Positions 9,782-17,767 of a DNA stretch of 64,000 nucleotides are shown here, one piece after another. Made by a program: the position numbers and the translations under genes. The notes beneath the pieces are model-generated. The model was not told the DNA's origin, searched no databases, and saw nothing but the letters and a program-made list of their open reading frames with translations. Each line of letters opens with the position of its first letter. The stretch's first letter is position 1. Source of the stretch: Legionella antarctica (lineage in GTDB: Bacteria > Pseudomonadota > Gammaproteobacteria > Legionellales > Legionellaceae); assembly GCF_011764505.1 (NCBI RefSeq), contig NZ_AP022839.1, positions 186,001-250,000 of the forward strand, given 5' to 3'.

Positions 9782-11647
9782 TCAGGATAATTTTGTTAAA
9801 GAGGCAGATTCGCATTCAACATCTTCTTTATTTCTTGAAAGATTGTTATTCTCTATGGATTTCAAATGCTCTACCCATGGTAAAAAGGTTTTCTTATCCT
9901 CTTCTGTCATCGTTAAAAAGATATTCTTTAAGCCACCATCTAAAAAAACTTTATTAATAAATGTTCGCCATTCAGTTTTTAATTTCGCATGTTCTTCTTG
10001 TGGTTTCAGGGCCTTATTTGCCGGGGAGAAAAAAGTGGGGAGTTGTGGCTTGGCACATTCTTTATCTCTGGGATTGGCACCAGTAATTGAATTTTCTAAA
10101 TCAGAAAGTAAGTTTTTTAAGGCCACATTTTGAGCTTTAAGCGCCAGAATATTCTCTGAATATTTTTTAGTAAGACTTAATTGGCACGAAATTTTTTGTC
10201 TAAGCGTCAGAATATCGCCATTAATATTCGCTAAATTGGCCATTTGTTTATTAATCTCGGTTATCAAGCTGTTTGTCTTATTTTGCAATGCACACTTAAG
10301 ACGATTTTCTATTCTGTCCATCAAATCTTCTAATTGTTCCAGAGTACCACTGCAGGTAATGCGAATAAAACCATTATTGGGGTCCATGCCAAAATAAGAG
10401 CCCGGTGCCACCATCACGGAGTCTTGAAATAATAAGGCATAAACCAGCTCTTCACTGGTGCGTATTTTGCCTGTTGTATTTTGCCCTAATGCTCTTTTAG
10501 CTTCTGTGGGAATATCCTCTCCCAGTAAGTCACTCAAATCACACAGAACATAAAAACTGCCCTCAATTTTATAGGCAGGGTCAGGCATAGAGGCCCCCAT
10601 CTCCTTTGCTCTTTGATAAACGTACTCTACCTTCGGTAGATAGTAATCTTGCAACTCTTGTTTTTGCTTGTCATCAAAAACCTCCATCGTTTTGGCATAC
10701 ATCAACTGTGCTGTACGCGGTGCGTGTCCAGTAGTTTTAATATTTTGATTGCGAAATTCGGTCATTAATTCAGGGTCAAAGGCCATCATCATGCCCCAGC
10801 GCTCACCGGCCATAGATAATGCTTTGGTTGCAGAACGTAAAATTACAATTTGTTTTCCAAGATCAGGAGCCAGTTCTAATAAGGATGGTACTTTTTGACA
10901 AGTCCAGCACATTTCAGCATAAGCCTCATCCATTACTATTTTTAAATCAGAATATTTGCGCAGTACTGCTGCAATTTTTTTCAATTCATCTTCGGGAATT
11001 ATCGTTCCCAAGGGATTGCTCGGATTACATAGAAGGACAACTTTAGGAAGATTGTTATCCTGCTCAGCAAGCAGGTAGGCGGATTTAATACTTGCTTCTA
11101 AAGCTGCTGCAGTCAATTGATATCCGGGCTCCTTCATGACATCAATAGGGTGCAGTTGGTGTCGTTCATTGGCGGCATAAAGAGAATAGTGAGGAAAAGG
11201 GGTGATTACTCTATAAAGTGGAATGTCTTTATATAAGTGATTGAAGGTCTCGAAAATGGTGTTCAGGGCACCAGCTCCCCCCACTGTAAATAAAATATTG
11301 TCCTCAGTTACGGGTGCGTTATACCAGTTAGACATAGCCTCTGCCATTACCCTGCGAGGGAGGATATCGCCATTTCCGTCTCCATAGTCTATGGCTAAAG
11401 ATTCTGTTATGCTTCCTCTTATGTCGTTGTTTGCTTCGGTGATTAATCGTTCCATGCCTTGCCAAAAGGCGAGTTGTAATTTCACAGTGTGGAGACTCAC
11501 GGGGAACGTTGGTTTACCCATTCCGGCATAAATTAGGGGTTTGGCCCGTGGTAAGCCACTGGTTTCTTCTTTCAATGTATCAGTCCAATCCTTGAGGAGC
11601 ATAATTGGATCTCTTTTGTCGCCTGACTGATTGTTTGGAGTTCGCAT
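9782..11647 (-). CDS. PLP-dependent class I/II aminotransferase with coiled-coil C-terminal extension
   Basis: 621-aa protein. Residues ~1-460 form a fold-type I aminotransferase: CNPSNPLG (cofactor-binding Asn), VMDEAYAEM (Asp/Tyr), SATKALSMAGERWG with the PLP lysine K275, and a C-terminal IRITCSG arginine segment. The substrate cannot be read from the sequence. Aminotransferases of this type are usually ~400-450 aa. The extra ~160 residues include a heptad-like coiled coil (about 465-530, LTLRQKISCQLSLTKKYSE) and a Lys/Glu-rich tail. The fusion is unusual and may mediate oligomerisation or partner binding. The gene is monocistronic, between convergent and divergent neighbours. Confidence 0.82.
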   Translation of the reverse strand: MRTPNNQSGDKRDPIMLLKDWTDTLKEETSGLPRAKPLIYAGMGKPTFPVSLHTVKLQLAFWQGMERLITEANNDIRGSITESLAIDYGDGNGDILPRRVMAEAMSNWYNAPVTEDNILFTVGGAGALNTIFETFNHLYKDIPLYRVITPFPHYSLYAANERHQLHPIDVMKEPGYQLTAAALEASIKSAYLLAEQDNNLPKVVLLCNPSNPLGTIIPEDELKKIAAVLRKYSDLKIVMDEAYAEMCWTCQKVPSLLELAPDLGKQIVILRSATKALSMAGERWGMMMAFDPELMTEFRNQNIKTTGHAPRTAQLMYAKTMEVFDDKQKQELQDYYLPKVEYVYQRAKEMGASMPDPAYKIEGSFYVLCDLSDLLGEDIPTEAKRALGQNTTGKIRTSEELVYALLFQDSVMVAPGSYFGMDPNNGFIRITCSGTLEQLEDLMDRIENRLKCALQNKTNSLITEINKQMANLANINGDILTLRQKISCQLSLTKKYSENILALKAQNVALKNLLSDLENSITGANPRDKECAKPQLPTFFSPANKALKPQEEHAKLKTEWRTFINKVFLDGGLKNIFLTMTEEDKKTFLPWVEHLKSIENNNLSRNKEDVECESASLTKLS

Positions 11648-11728
11648 TCTCTTAATCTCGTGTTAAATGAACAAATTATACAACATATGCTAATATTTTA
11701 ATTAATTCTAACTAACTTATAAACCGTA

Positions 11729-13816
11729 ATGGCCAAAAATTATAACAAAATAACCTTAACGCTAGATGAAGTAGGAAGTTTTTTAGCAAAACTCACTGAG
11801 AATAGTGAGCATGTCTATTGGATGAGCAGTCCTGATTTTAAAAAAATCCAATACATCAGCCCCTCTTATGAACGAATTTGGGGGCGCTCCCGCGAAGAGC
11901 TTTATAACAATCCGGAAATTTGGATTACTTTTTTACATCCTGATGATGCAATCGATCATCATCCGATCCATGAAATGGCGAATAAAATTGTTCAGTTTGG
12001 CGACAAAGCGCGATACTCTGAGCAATATCGAATTATTCGCCCTAATGGTGAAATTCGCTGGATAATGGATAATGGATTCCCTATTTATAATGATAAAGGG
12101 GTTTGTTTCGGGGTCACAGGAATAGCAATTGATGTGACGGAGCAAAAAAAACAGGAAGAAGAACTGCGCATAGCTAAAGTCATTGCTGAAAAAGCCAATC
12201 ATGCCAAAGATGAATTTATTCAAAATATGAGCCATGATATTCGTACGCCATTAATAGGTATTATCGGGGTGGCAGCTCTTCTGGAACAAGAAGCACAAAA
12301 GAGACAAGAAAAAGATTACGCTCAAATGATCCAGATGAGTGGCGAACAATTATTGGGACTGTTTAACAGTATCCTTGATATAGTGTCGACGAGCAGTTCC
12401 AAAGAACAGGTTATTGATGCTCAGTCTTTTGATCTGCATGAACTTGTTAAAGGTATTTGTGAATTAGAATTACCAACGGTGAAAGTAAAAAAACTGGAAT
12501 TACATCTAACTGTTGACTCATCTGCACCCCAATGGATTATAACGGACTCGGTTAAATTACACCGCATCATTTTAAATCTTTTATCTAACGCCATAAAATT
12601 TACCAAAGAAGGTGCGGTAAAAATAAATATTGCGGCTAACCCCTTAGATACGGGACATATTGAGCTGGAGATGATGATTTCTGATAGCGGTATCGGAATC
12701 CCCATAGAGGATCAAGATATGATATTTGATCGCTTCTATCGAGTAACTCCTTCCTCTAAGGGACTATATAAGGGGCATGGAGTTGGCCTGCATATTGTTC
12801 AAAAATATGTTGAATTACTTAATGGAACCATTGCTTTTGAAAGTAACCTGAAACAGGGCACCCAGTTTATTGTAAAAATTCCTGTATTAATCGACTCGGA
12901 CAGAGCCAAGTTAAAACCTGACTCTGGACTAGTTCCCTTGGCGTCCAAGCTGAAACTTGAGGAGCATTGGATTAATCATCTAACACCCGATTTAACTCAA
13001 GGGGAAAACTCTCGTCCACCTCTGTTACTTTTAGTCGAAGACAATGCTATTGGTTTAAAGATGGTTGAATCCGTAGCCAAAGAGGCAAAATGTCGATATA
13101 TGTCGGCTTACTCAGGGGAAGAAGCATTGGATTTAATCCAGTCTCACCAGTTTGATTTAATCCTGTCGGACCTGGGATTACCTGGTATTTCCGGAAGTGA
13201 ATTAACTTTGGCTATCAGAGCATATGAACAAAAAGAAAACAAAAAAATGGTGCCCATCGTCGGGTTAACAGCTCATGCCATTGATGCAGTAACAAAAGAA
13301 TGCCTGTCGGTTGGGATGACTAATGTAGTGATTAAACCGATTAAGCTAAACACCTTACAAAATCTGATTGCTGAATTGATTTCAACAAAAAATCATTTGG
13401 CTCCCCACTTATCTCCCTATCTGGGGCCAAATTTACCTGCCTCTGAAGACGAATTATTTAAACTGGAGCCCTATCCTCTTCTGGATGAAAAAAATGGAAT
13501 GATTAACCTGGGTGACTTTGCAACCTTAAAGGAGCTTCTTCAGTTGATGATAACCGACGCACTTCCTCAAGCTTTAAAAGCAATGGACCAGGCATACGCC
13601 CATAAAAATTGGACTCAGGTAGAGCAGTTGGCTAAAAAAATGAAGACAGAAGCCTTATATTGCGGCGCCATTCGGTTAAAATTTGCCTGCCAATATCTTG
13701 AGCTTTGCTTTAAAGAGGAGTCCTCTCCTTTGGTTGAGGCTTTATATAAGCAATTTTCTACTGTTGTAACCCAAACAATTTTAGTCCTTTTGGAATGGCT
13801 TGCGAATAATCCTTAA
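11729..13816 (+). CDS. PAS-containing hybrid sensor histidine kinase/response regulator with degenerate Hpt-like end
   Basis: 695-aa cytoplasmic kinase; no membrane segment is visible. Domains in order: PAS/PAC (about 15-142, IQYISPSYERIWGRSREEL), HisKA with H169 (NMSHDIRTPL), HATPase (NLLSNAIKFT, DSGIGIP, GVGLHIV), receiver with D481 (LILSDLGLPG), and a helical C terminus (about 590-690). That end aligns with Hpt domains (LAKKMKTEALYCGA), but the phospho-accepting His is Lys at residue 636. Signal input is probably a small ligand bound by the PAS domain. The single-domain receiver at 9034 may be its output partner. Short cytoplasmic PAS kinases of this layout are common in Legionella. Confidence 0.9.
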   Translation: MAKNYNKITLTLDEVGSFLAKLTENSEHVYWMSSPDFKKIQYISPSYERIWGRSREELYNNPEIWITFLHPDDAIDHHPIHEMANKIVQFGDKARYSEQYRIIRPNGEIRWIMDNGFPIYNDKGVCFGVTGIAIDVTEQKKQEEELRIAKVIAEKANHAKDEFIQNMSHDIRTPLIGIIGVAALLEQEAQKRQEKDYAQMIQMSGEQLLGLFNSILDIVSTSSSKEQVIDAQSFDLHELVKGICELELPTVKVKKLELHLTVDSSAPQWIITDSVKLHRIILNLLSNAIKFTKEGAVKINIAANPLDTGHIELEMMISDSGIGIPIEDQDMIFDRFYRVTPSSKGLYKGHGVGLHIVQKYVELLNGTIAFESNLKQGTQFIVKIPVLIDSDRAKLKPDSGLVPLASKLKLEEHWINHLTPDLTQGENSRPPLLLLVEDNAIGLKMVESVAKEAKCRYMSAYSGEEALDLIQSHQFDLILSDLGLPGISGSELTLAIRAYEQKENKKMVPIVGLTAHAIDAVTKECLSVGMTNVVIKPIKLNTLQNLIAELISTKNHLAPHLSPYLGPNLPASEDELFKLEPYPLLDEKNGMINLGDFATLKELLQLMITDALPQALKAMDQAYAHKNWTQVEQLAKKMKTEALYCGAIRLKFACQYLELCFKEESSPLVEALYKQFSTVVTQTILVLLEWLANNP

Positions 13817-14051
13817 TTTAAACAGTTACATCGCAGCAAAATATTTCATTTCACTTTGTTATAATTAGTCTTATTCTCATTAGGTTTGGTCTGGGCTCAA
13901 TGCATCGGCGTATGGAGAGCCTCTATTAAACCTATTCCTCTTAAAAAATTACGAAACCAAAAAAGCCCCCCTAACATGATTGCTTTACTGCTACTCCATG
14001 GATACAATTTCACTTGAAATGATTTTGAATTCAGTATTTTTTGGAGTGTTT

Positions 14052-14510
14052 ATGTCACGGGATGCGGTAATTGATGGATACATAATAAATATTATCCAAA
14101 ATCATAAGATTGCAGAGCAAACTGAACTACAACATCAATTAAAGGCCCGTGGTTATGAAGTACCACAGGCTACCTTGTCGCGTCGATTAAAAAAATTAAA
14201 GATTGCCAAAGTTTCTGGTATCTATAAAGTGATTGATTTTGTAACATCAAACGTACCTTTAGTGCTCAGTATCCATGTGTCAGATTATGGCCTCATTGTC
14301 TTGCACACCGAACCAGGTAATGCGAACAGTCTTGGCTATTTTATCGATCAAAAATACGTGAACTACCATTCCTGTGATGAAAAAAATCCGGGAATTCTGG
14401 GAACTATAGCTGGTGATGATACCCTGTTGCTGATCATTAAAGGCAAGACTTATTTGCAAAAAGTAATGCAGCTTTTACAAGAAGAGTTTCCTTATTTGAG
14501 TATAGACTAG
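14052..14510 (+). CDS. argR: ArgR-family transcriptional regulator
   Basis: 152-aa ArgR-like protein. The N-terminal winged helix has the DNA-reading stretch VPQATLSRRLKKL. The C-terminal oligomerisation/arginine-binding domain ends with the family motif GTIAGDDTLLLI. E. coli ArgR is 156 aa. The ATG at 14052 follows TTGGAG with a 6-nt gap; longer in-frame starts upstream lack such a site. No arginine biosynthesis genes are adjacent, and the next gene is ATP-grasp-like. It may act as an arginine sensor for distant genes. A half ARG-box-like TGAATTCA lies just upstream, too weak to call. Confidence 0.85.
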   Translation: MSRDAVIDGYIINIIQNHKIAEQTELQHQLKARGYEVPQATLSRRLKKLKIAKVSGIYKVIDFVTSNVPLVLSIHVSDYGLIVLHTEPGNANSLGYFIDQKYVNYHSCDEKNPGILGTIAGDDTLLLIIKGKTYLQKVMQLLQEEFPYLSID

Positions 14511-14558
14511 CCACACGTCCTATCATGTCAGGCTAGAGAATCACACCAGGAGGCACAG

Positions 14559-15633
14559 ATGAAAGCCCAGATTAATTCCCTTGCCAAATTAGCCCAGCAA
14601 AAGCAAAAAAAATCAAAGGGACTTCGCTTTTGTTTACGACAATCGCATTCACCCGCTTATTATAATTTATGTCGTTATTTACAAGAGCAAGGATGGAGGC
14701 ATACTCGCTTTAATTACTTCGCTCATTTCAGTGAGCAAAATTTCCAATTTAACTTGCAGGCTGCGGAGTGTTTGGAGTTTAAACATTTATTGGCGCAATT
14801 GGTTGCTTCATTTTTTCCGCAGGTCATGCCGGTTACCTATTGTATCAATGATCAGAACTGGTTTTTAATTTTGAATCAGATAGCTGATGAGTACTACAGG
14901 CAAGGGAGCCAATTAGCAGATCAGACAGGTGATTTGGCATGGATTTTAAAACCAGCTTTATTGAATAATGGCCAACACATTAAGATTTTTCATCAATTAA
15001 GTCAGTTAGAACAACATTATCTAAGTGGTAATCGATTGGGGGGGGGAGCATGTGATACAGCGTTATCTAATGCATCCGCATCTGCTTAAAGGGCCAGAGA
15101 AAGGGCACAAATACAGTATTCGGATGTTTGTGGTGCTAACCAGCTATGCTGGTGCTTATCTTTATCCCCAAGGATATTTTAATGTAGGGCTCCATCCTTA
15201 TCAAACCAATGACTTTAGCGATCTCCGGGCGCATTTAACCAATGAACATTTAAGCGAAAATGAATTTAATGTAGTGCAAATTCGCACACAACAATATGAA
15301 TTATTTAAACCCTTTTATCCCAAAATCAAGGCGATTGTATCCGCTACGGTGGATGGTCTACGCAAATTATACCCCAATGCTTTTATTGCTAAAAAAAAGC
15401 AGACCCTGGCAATCTTTGGTTTTGATTTTCTGGTTGATAGTGAGATGCGAGTCTGGTTACTGGAAGCCAACCATGCTCCTTGTTTCCCAACAAGCGATGA
15501 ACATCCCCTGCAAAATAACTTATACTATGATTTCTGGCAGGCATTTATTGCCAGTTTTGTCACCCCCACTGCAAAACAACAACCCACCGATACTATCGAA
15601 TACCAATTATTTGAACCAGTCGGGGATTCCTGA
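14559..15633 (+). pseudogene. ATP-grasp / tubulin-tyrosine-ligase-like gene, frameshifted at a G9 tract
   Basis: Two overlapping frames give one continuous protein of about 357 aa if a single G is removed from the run of nine G at 15038-15046. The joined frame reads NRLGGEHVIQRYLMHPHLL, and the downstream part KYSIRMFVVLTSYAGAYLY plus WLLEANHAPC matches the ATP-grasp core of TTL-like ligases (metal-binding E-x-N). As given, translation stops at 15089 after 176 residues. The first half starts with an ATG 5 nt after GGAGGCAC. The cause may be a sequencing error, a fixed mutation or slippage-driven switching. The peptide-modifying role is inferred from the family. Confidence 0.75.
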
Positions 15634-16094
15634 GGTTTTTATGTTGTCTGCATGGCCATTTTTCTATCAAAACTATATTTAGCAATGATTTAAAGTCAAA
15701 AGATTTTCTTCAATTTGGCCTGGGGTGCGTATATGCCGCATAAATAATTTTGGGATGCGCAACGGAAAAAATCTGGGCGATTTGATTCGGCTTAAGACGA
15801 ATCATAGTTGACCATTTCCATGCAAAAACCAGAATTTTAGCAGGATGCAATTCTTTGCGACAATGCTTTTTTTATCTGAATGAACAATCTCGGTAGGTTA
15901 ATACGAGGGGGGTAAACCACATCCATGTGGTTTGATCTTATCCATAAAATCCTTGAAAATTCCTTTTAAGACATCCTTTGTCATACCTCGCTCTTAAAGC
16001 ATAGCAAAATATAAAAAAATCCCTTCATGAAAACTGCGTAATTTCTTGTAAGAGATTTCTCTATTTTTCATCAACTGATATGGGTCCGCATGTC
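15634..16094. other. 461-bp intergenic region before the IS element
   Basis: It contains one possible decayed frame on the minus strand (15710-15871, entered separately). It also holds a perfect 9-bp inverted repeat AAACCACAT-CC-ATGTGGTTT at 15914-15933, which could be an operator-like or terminator-like dyad. Nothing else is recognisable. Confidence 0.5.
15710..15871 (-). pseudogene. Possible C-terminal gene fragment, unrecognised
   Basis: A 53-codon minus-strand frame with protein-like composition contains KILVFAWKWSTMIRLKPN and ends YAAYTHPRPN. There is no start codon context, it opens directly after an in-frame stop, and it lies beside an IS. I do not recognise the family. It may be a chance frame. 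Confidence 0.2.
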
Positions 16095-16247
16095 TGGAAC
16101 AAAATTAAGGAAAAATAAGAGCTATTCATCCATCATTTATAGTTAAAAATTCACTCAAATTAACCTATTTAAACCTACTCAATACCGTATGAATAGTGAT
16201 TGCTACTACGAATTGTCTTAGGTCATTTTACCACAACTCTATCAGAA

Positions 16248-16322
16248 TGACTTATCCACAAGTCCACAGGTCAGGAGAGCTTCACTTTCTCGTATAGGCC
16301 TGTGGGCCTTGTGGGTAAGTCA
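16248..16322. repeat. Long inverted repeat with DnaA-box-like arms
   Basis: The left arm 16248-16270 starts TGACTTATCCACAAG. The right arm 16299-16322 is its near-perfect reverse complement (CTTGTGGGTAAGTCA at the end). The loop is 28 nt. TTATCCACA at 16252-16260 equals the DnaA-box consensus TTATNCACA; the opposite arm has TTACCCACA. It lies just downstream of the transposase stop and inside the proposed IS ends. It could be a transcriptional terminator of the IS, a subterminal transposase site, or a chance match. Confidence 0.6.
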
Positions 16323-16341
16323 TGACGCTCTCATTTAGGGT

Positions 16342-17187
16342 TTATGGTCTTTTCCGGCCATAATACACCTCTGCGGGCGTTAAATAATTAAAGGACTGGT
16401 GAAGCCTTCGGTTATTATAATACTCAAAATACTCCGTTAAGGCCAGCTCAACCTCTTCAATTGTATCAAAATCATACCGGTAGATTTTTTCTTGCTTAAC
16501 ACTACGCCACAATCGCTCGATAAATATATTATCTAAATAACGTCCTCGCCCATCCATGCTGATAGAAATGTGGTGAGATTTTAGCGTATTTATCCAATCT
16601 TTTGAGGTAAATTGAGAACCCTGATCCGTGTTAAAGATCTCACAACGCGAATGCAGCAAAGCGTTTCTAAGCGCCTCAATACAAAATTCAGCCTCCATAG
16701 TAGGTGAAATAGCCCATCCAATCACATAACGACTATACCAGTCCATAATAGCTACTAAATACACATGCTTTCCTTTCATGCGGATGTAGGTGATATCTGC
16801 GGCCCAAACCTGATTTGGTTTGGTGATATCCACCTCTTTTAATAAATAAGGGAACACCTCATGCTCCTTATTGGGAACGCTTGTATTTGGCTTTGGGTAA
16901 ACAGTCGATAACCCCATCATTTCCATCAACTTTTTTACTCGACGTTTACCAACAGGATAGCCTACTTCTTTTGACAGCCATCTTGCCCGCTTAATTTTAC
17001 CTTCACATGGATACTGCAGATAGTGCTCATCAAGTAGCGCCATAAGCGCTTCATCTTCGACAGAAATGGGCTTGGCACTATAATAATAACTTGAAACAGG
17101 CAAGTCTAATAGCAAGCATTGTTCACGAATGGTGAGCTCGGCAAGAGGATCAATCATGACGCGCTTTTCATCCAGACTAAAGTTCAT
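16342..17187 (-). CDS. IS3-family transposase OrfB (DDE integrase core)
   Basis: 281-aa catalytic half of an IS3 transposase. An N-terminal HTH_21-like region (YPCEGKIKRARWLSKEVGYPVG) is followed by an rve-type catalytic core with the DDE residues visible: VWAADITYIRM (D), IFNTDQGSQFTS (D) and FIERLWRSVKQE (E). The ATG at 17187 overlaps orfA by 11 nt. With the A9 tract as written, OrfB lies in the frame reached by losing one A, not by a simple -1 ribosomal shift (see findings). The catalytic triad is intact, so the element may be active. Confidence 0.9.
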   Translation of the reverse strand: MNFSLDEKRVMIDPLAELTIREQCLLLDLPVSSYYYSAKPISVEDEALMALLDEHYLQYPCEGKIKRARWLSKEVGYPVGKRRVKKLMEMMGLSTVYPKPNTSVPNKEHEVFPYLLKEVDITKPNQVWAADITYIRMKGKHVYLVAIMDWYSRYVIGWAISPTMEAEFCIEALRNALLHSRCEIFNTDQGSQFTSKDWINTLKSHHISISMDGRGRYLDNIFIERLWRSVKQEKIYRYDFDTIEEVELALTEYFEYYNNRRLHQSFNYLTPAEVYYGRKRP

Positions 17188-17461
17188 GCTTTTTTTTTAG
17201 CCAAGATAGCTGCGCTTGAAGTCGACCAATTTCTTGATATAATGCCTCAACAAGCTGCTCTTGGGACTTGGCTTCTTTTTCATTAGCCCCAGAGAATAAA
17301 TCGTTAATGGCTTTGATGGCCGATTGCTTCCAAGTTTTTACCTGCGTTGCGTGAACACCGTATTCACTGGTAATTTGCGCTTGTGTGAGTTTCCCCTCAA
17401 TCGCAGCTAGCGTTATTTTTGCCTTCTTGGCCGCCGTATAATAAGCTCGCTTTTTAGACAT
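17177..17461 (-). CDS. IS3-family transposase OrfA (HTH)
   Basis: 94-aa helix-turn-helix protein of the HTH_Tnp_1 type (AKKAKITLAAIEGKLTQAQI, then EYGVHATQVKTWK). It ends in a leucine-zipper-like helix (VEALYQEIGRLQAQLSWLKK). It binds IS ends and is usually fused to OrfB by frameshifting. The run of nine A near its end (complement of 17190-17198) is the probable slippage site. Confidence 0.9.
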   Translation of the reverse strand: MSKKRAYYTAAKKAKITLAAIEGKLTQAQITSEYGVHATQVKTWKQSAIKAINDLFSGANEKEAKSQEQLVEALYQEIGRLQAQLSWLKKKHEL

Positions 17462-17674
17462 TTTATTCTCCTCTTTGTATTAAGAAGAATAGCTCTTAAA
17501 AAACCTTTTTTTGTGTCCAGAAAACCGCGCCTATATTAAACGGCCTTTAAGATTCAGAAGCAATTTTTCTAAACGAGGCCACGGCTCATCGGCCATCTGT
17601 TATGAAGTTTGTTTTTTTGAAATAAAGATTGAGTCAAATATTCTAGCTTAAATCTGTGTTAATTCAGGTCACTT

Positions 17675-17767
17675 TTACTTGGGTGGTGTTTGCTTAAATT
17701 GAACCATATGGTTCTTATTTATCCAAAAACGTTCGCCTTCATAAAAACGGTCAGGATTAATAACCAA
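17675..17767 (-). other. Possible 30-aa frame overlapping the ketosynthase stop
   Basis: An open frame starting at a TTG that overlaps the ketosynthase TAA (TTGGTTATTAA) encodes a Pro/aromatic-rich peptide: NPDRFYEGERFWINKNHMV, then a short tail ending PPK. It could be a coupled micro-ORF, or a C-terminal extension lost by a frameshift. It contains a 14-bp palindrome, GAACCATATGGTTC (17701-17714). I do not recognise it. Confidence 0.2.

Larger units (their letters stand above)
16095..17519 (-). mobile_element. IS3-family insertion sequence
   Basis: Contains orfA and orfB of an IS3-type transposase, both on the minus strand. Imperfect terminal inverted repeats were found by eye. The left end 16095-16127 begins TGGAACAAAA, and the right end, read inward from 17519, begins TGGACACAAA. 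They match at about 23 of 33 positions and share an identical TAAGAGCTATTC. No clear 3-4 bp target duplication is seen. There is an unusually long 247-bp segment between the orfB stop and the left end, which holds a DnaA-box-like hairpin (16248-16322). Confidence 0.7.

Noticed and set aside
13900..14051. Autoregulatory ARG box upstream of argR
   Set aside because: Only a half-site-like TGAATTCA is visible, without the paired 18-bp boxes.
16248..16322. Replication origin based on the DnaA-box match
   Set aside because: Only one perfect and one imperfect box, inside an IS, with no AT-rich unwinding region or dnaA/gidA-type neighbours.
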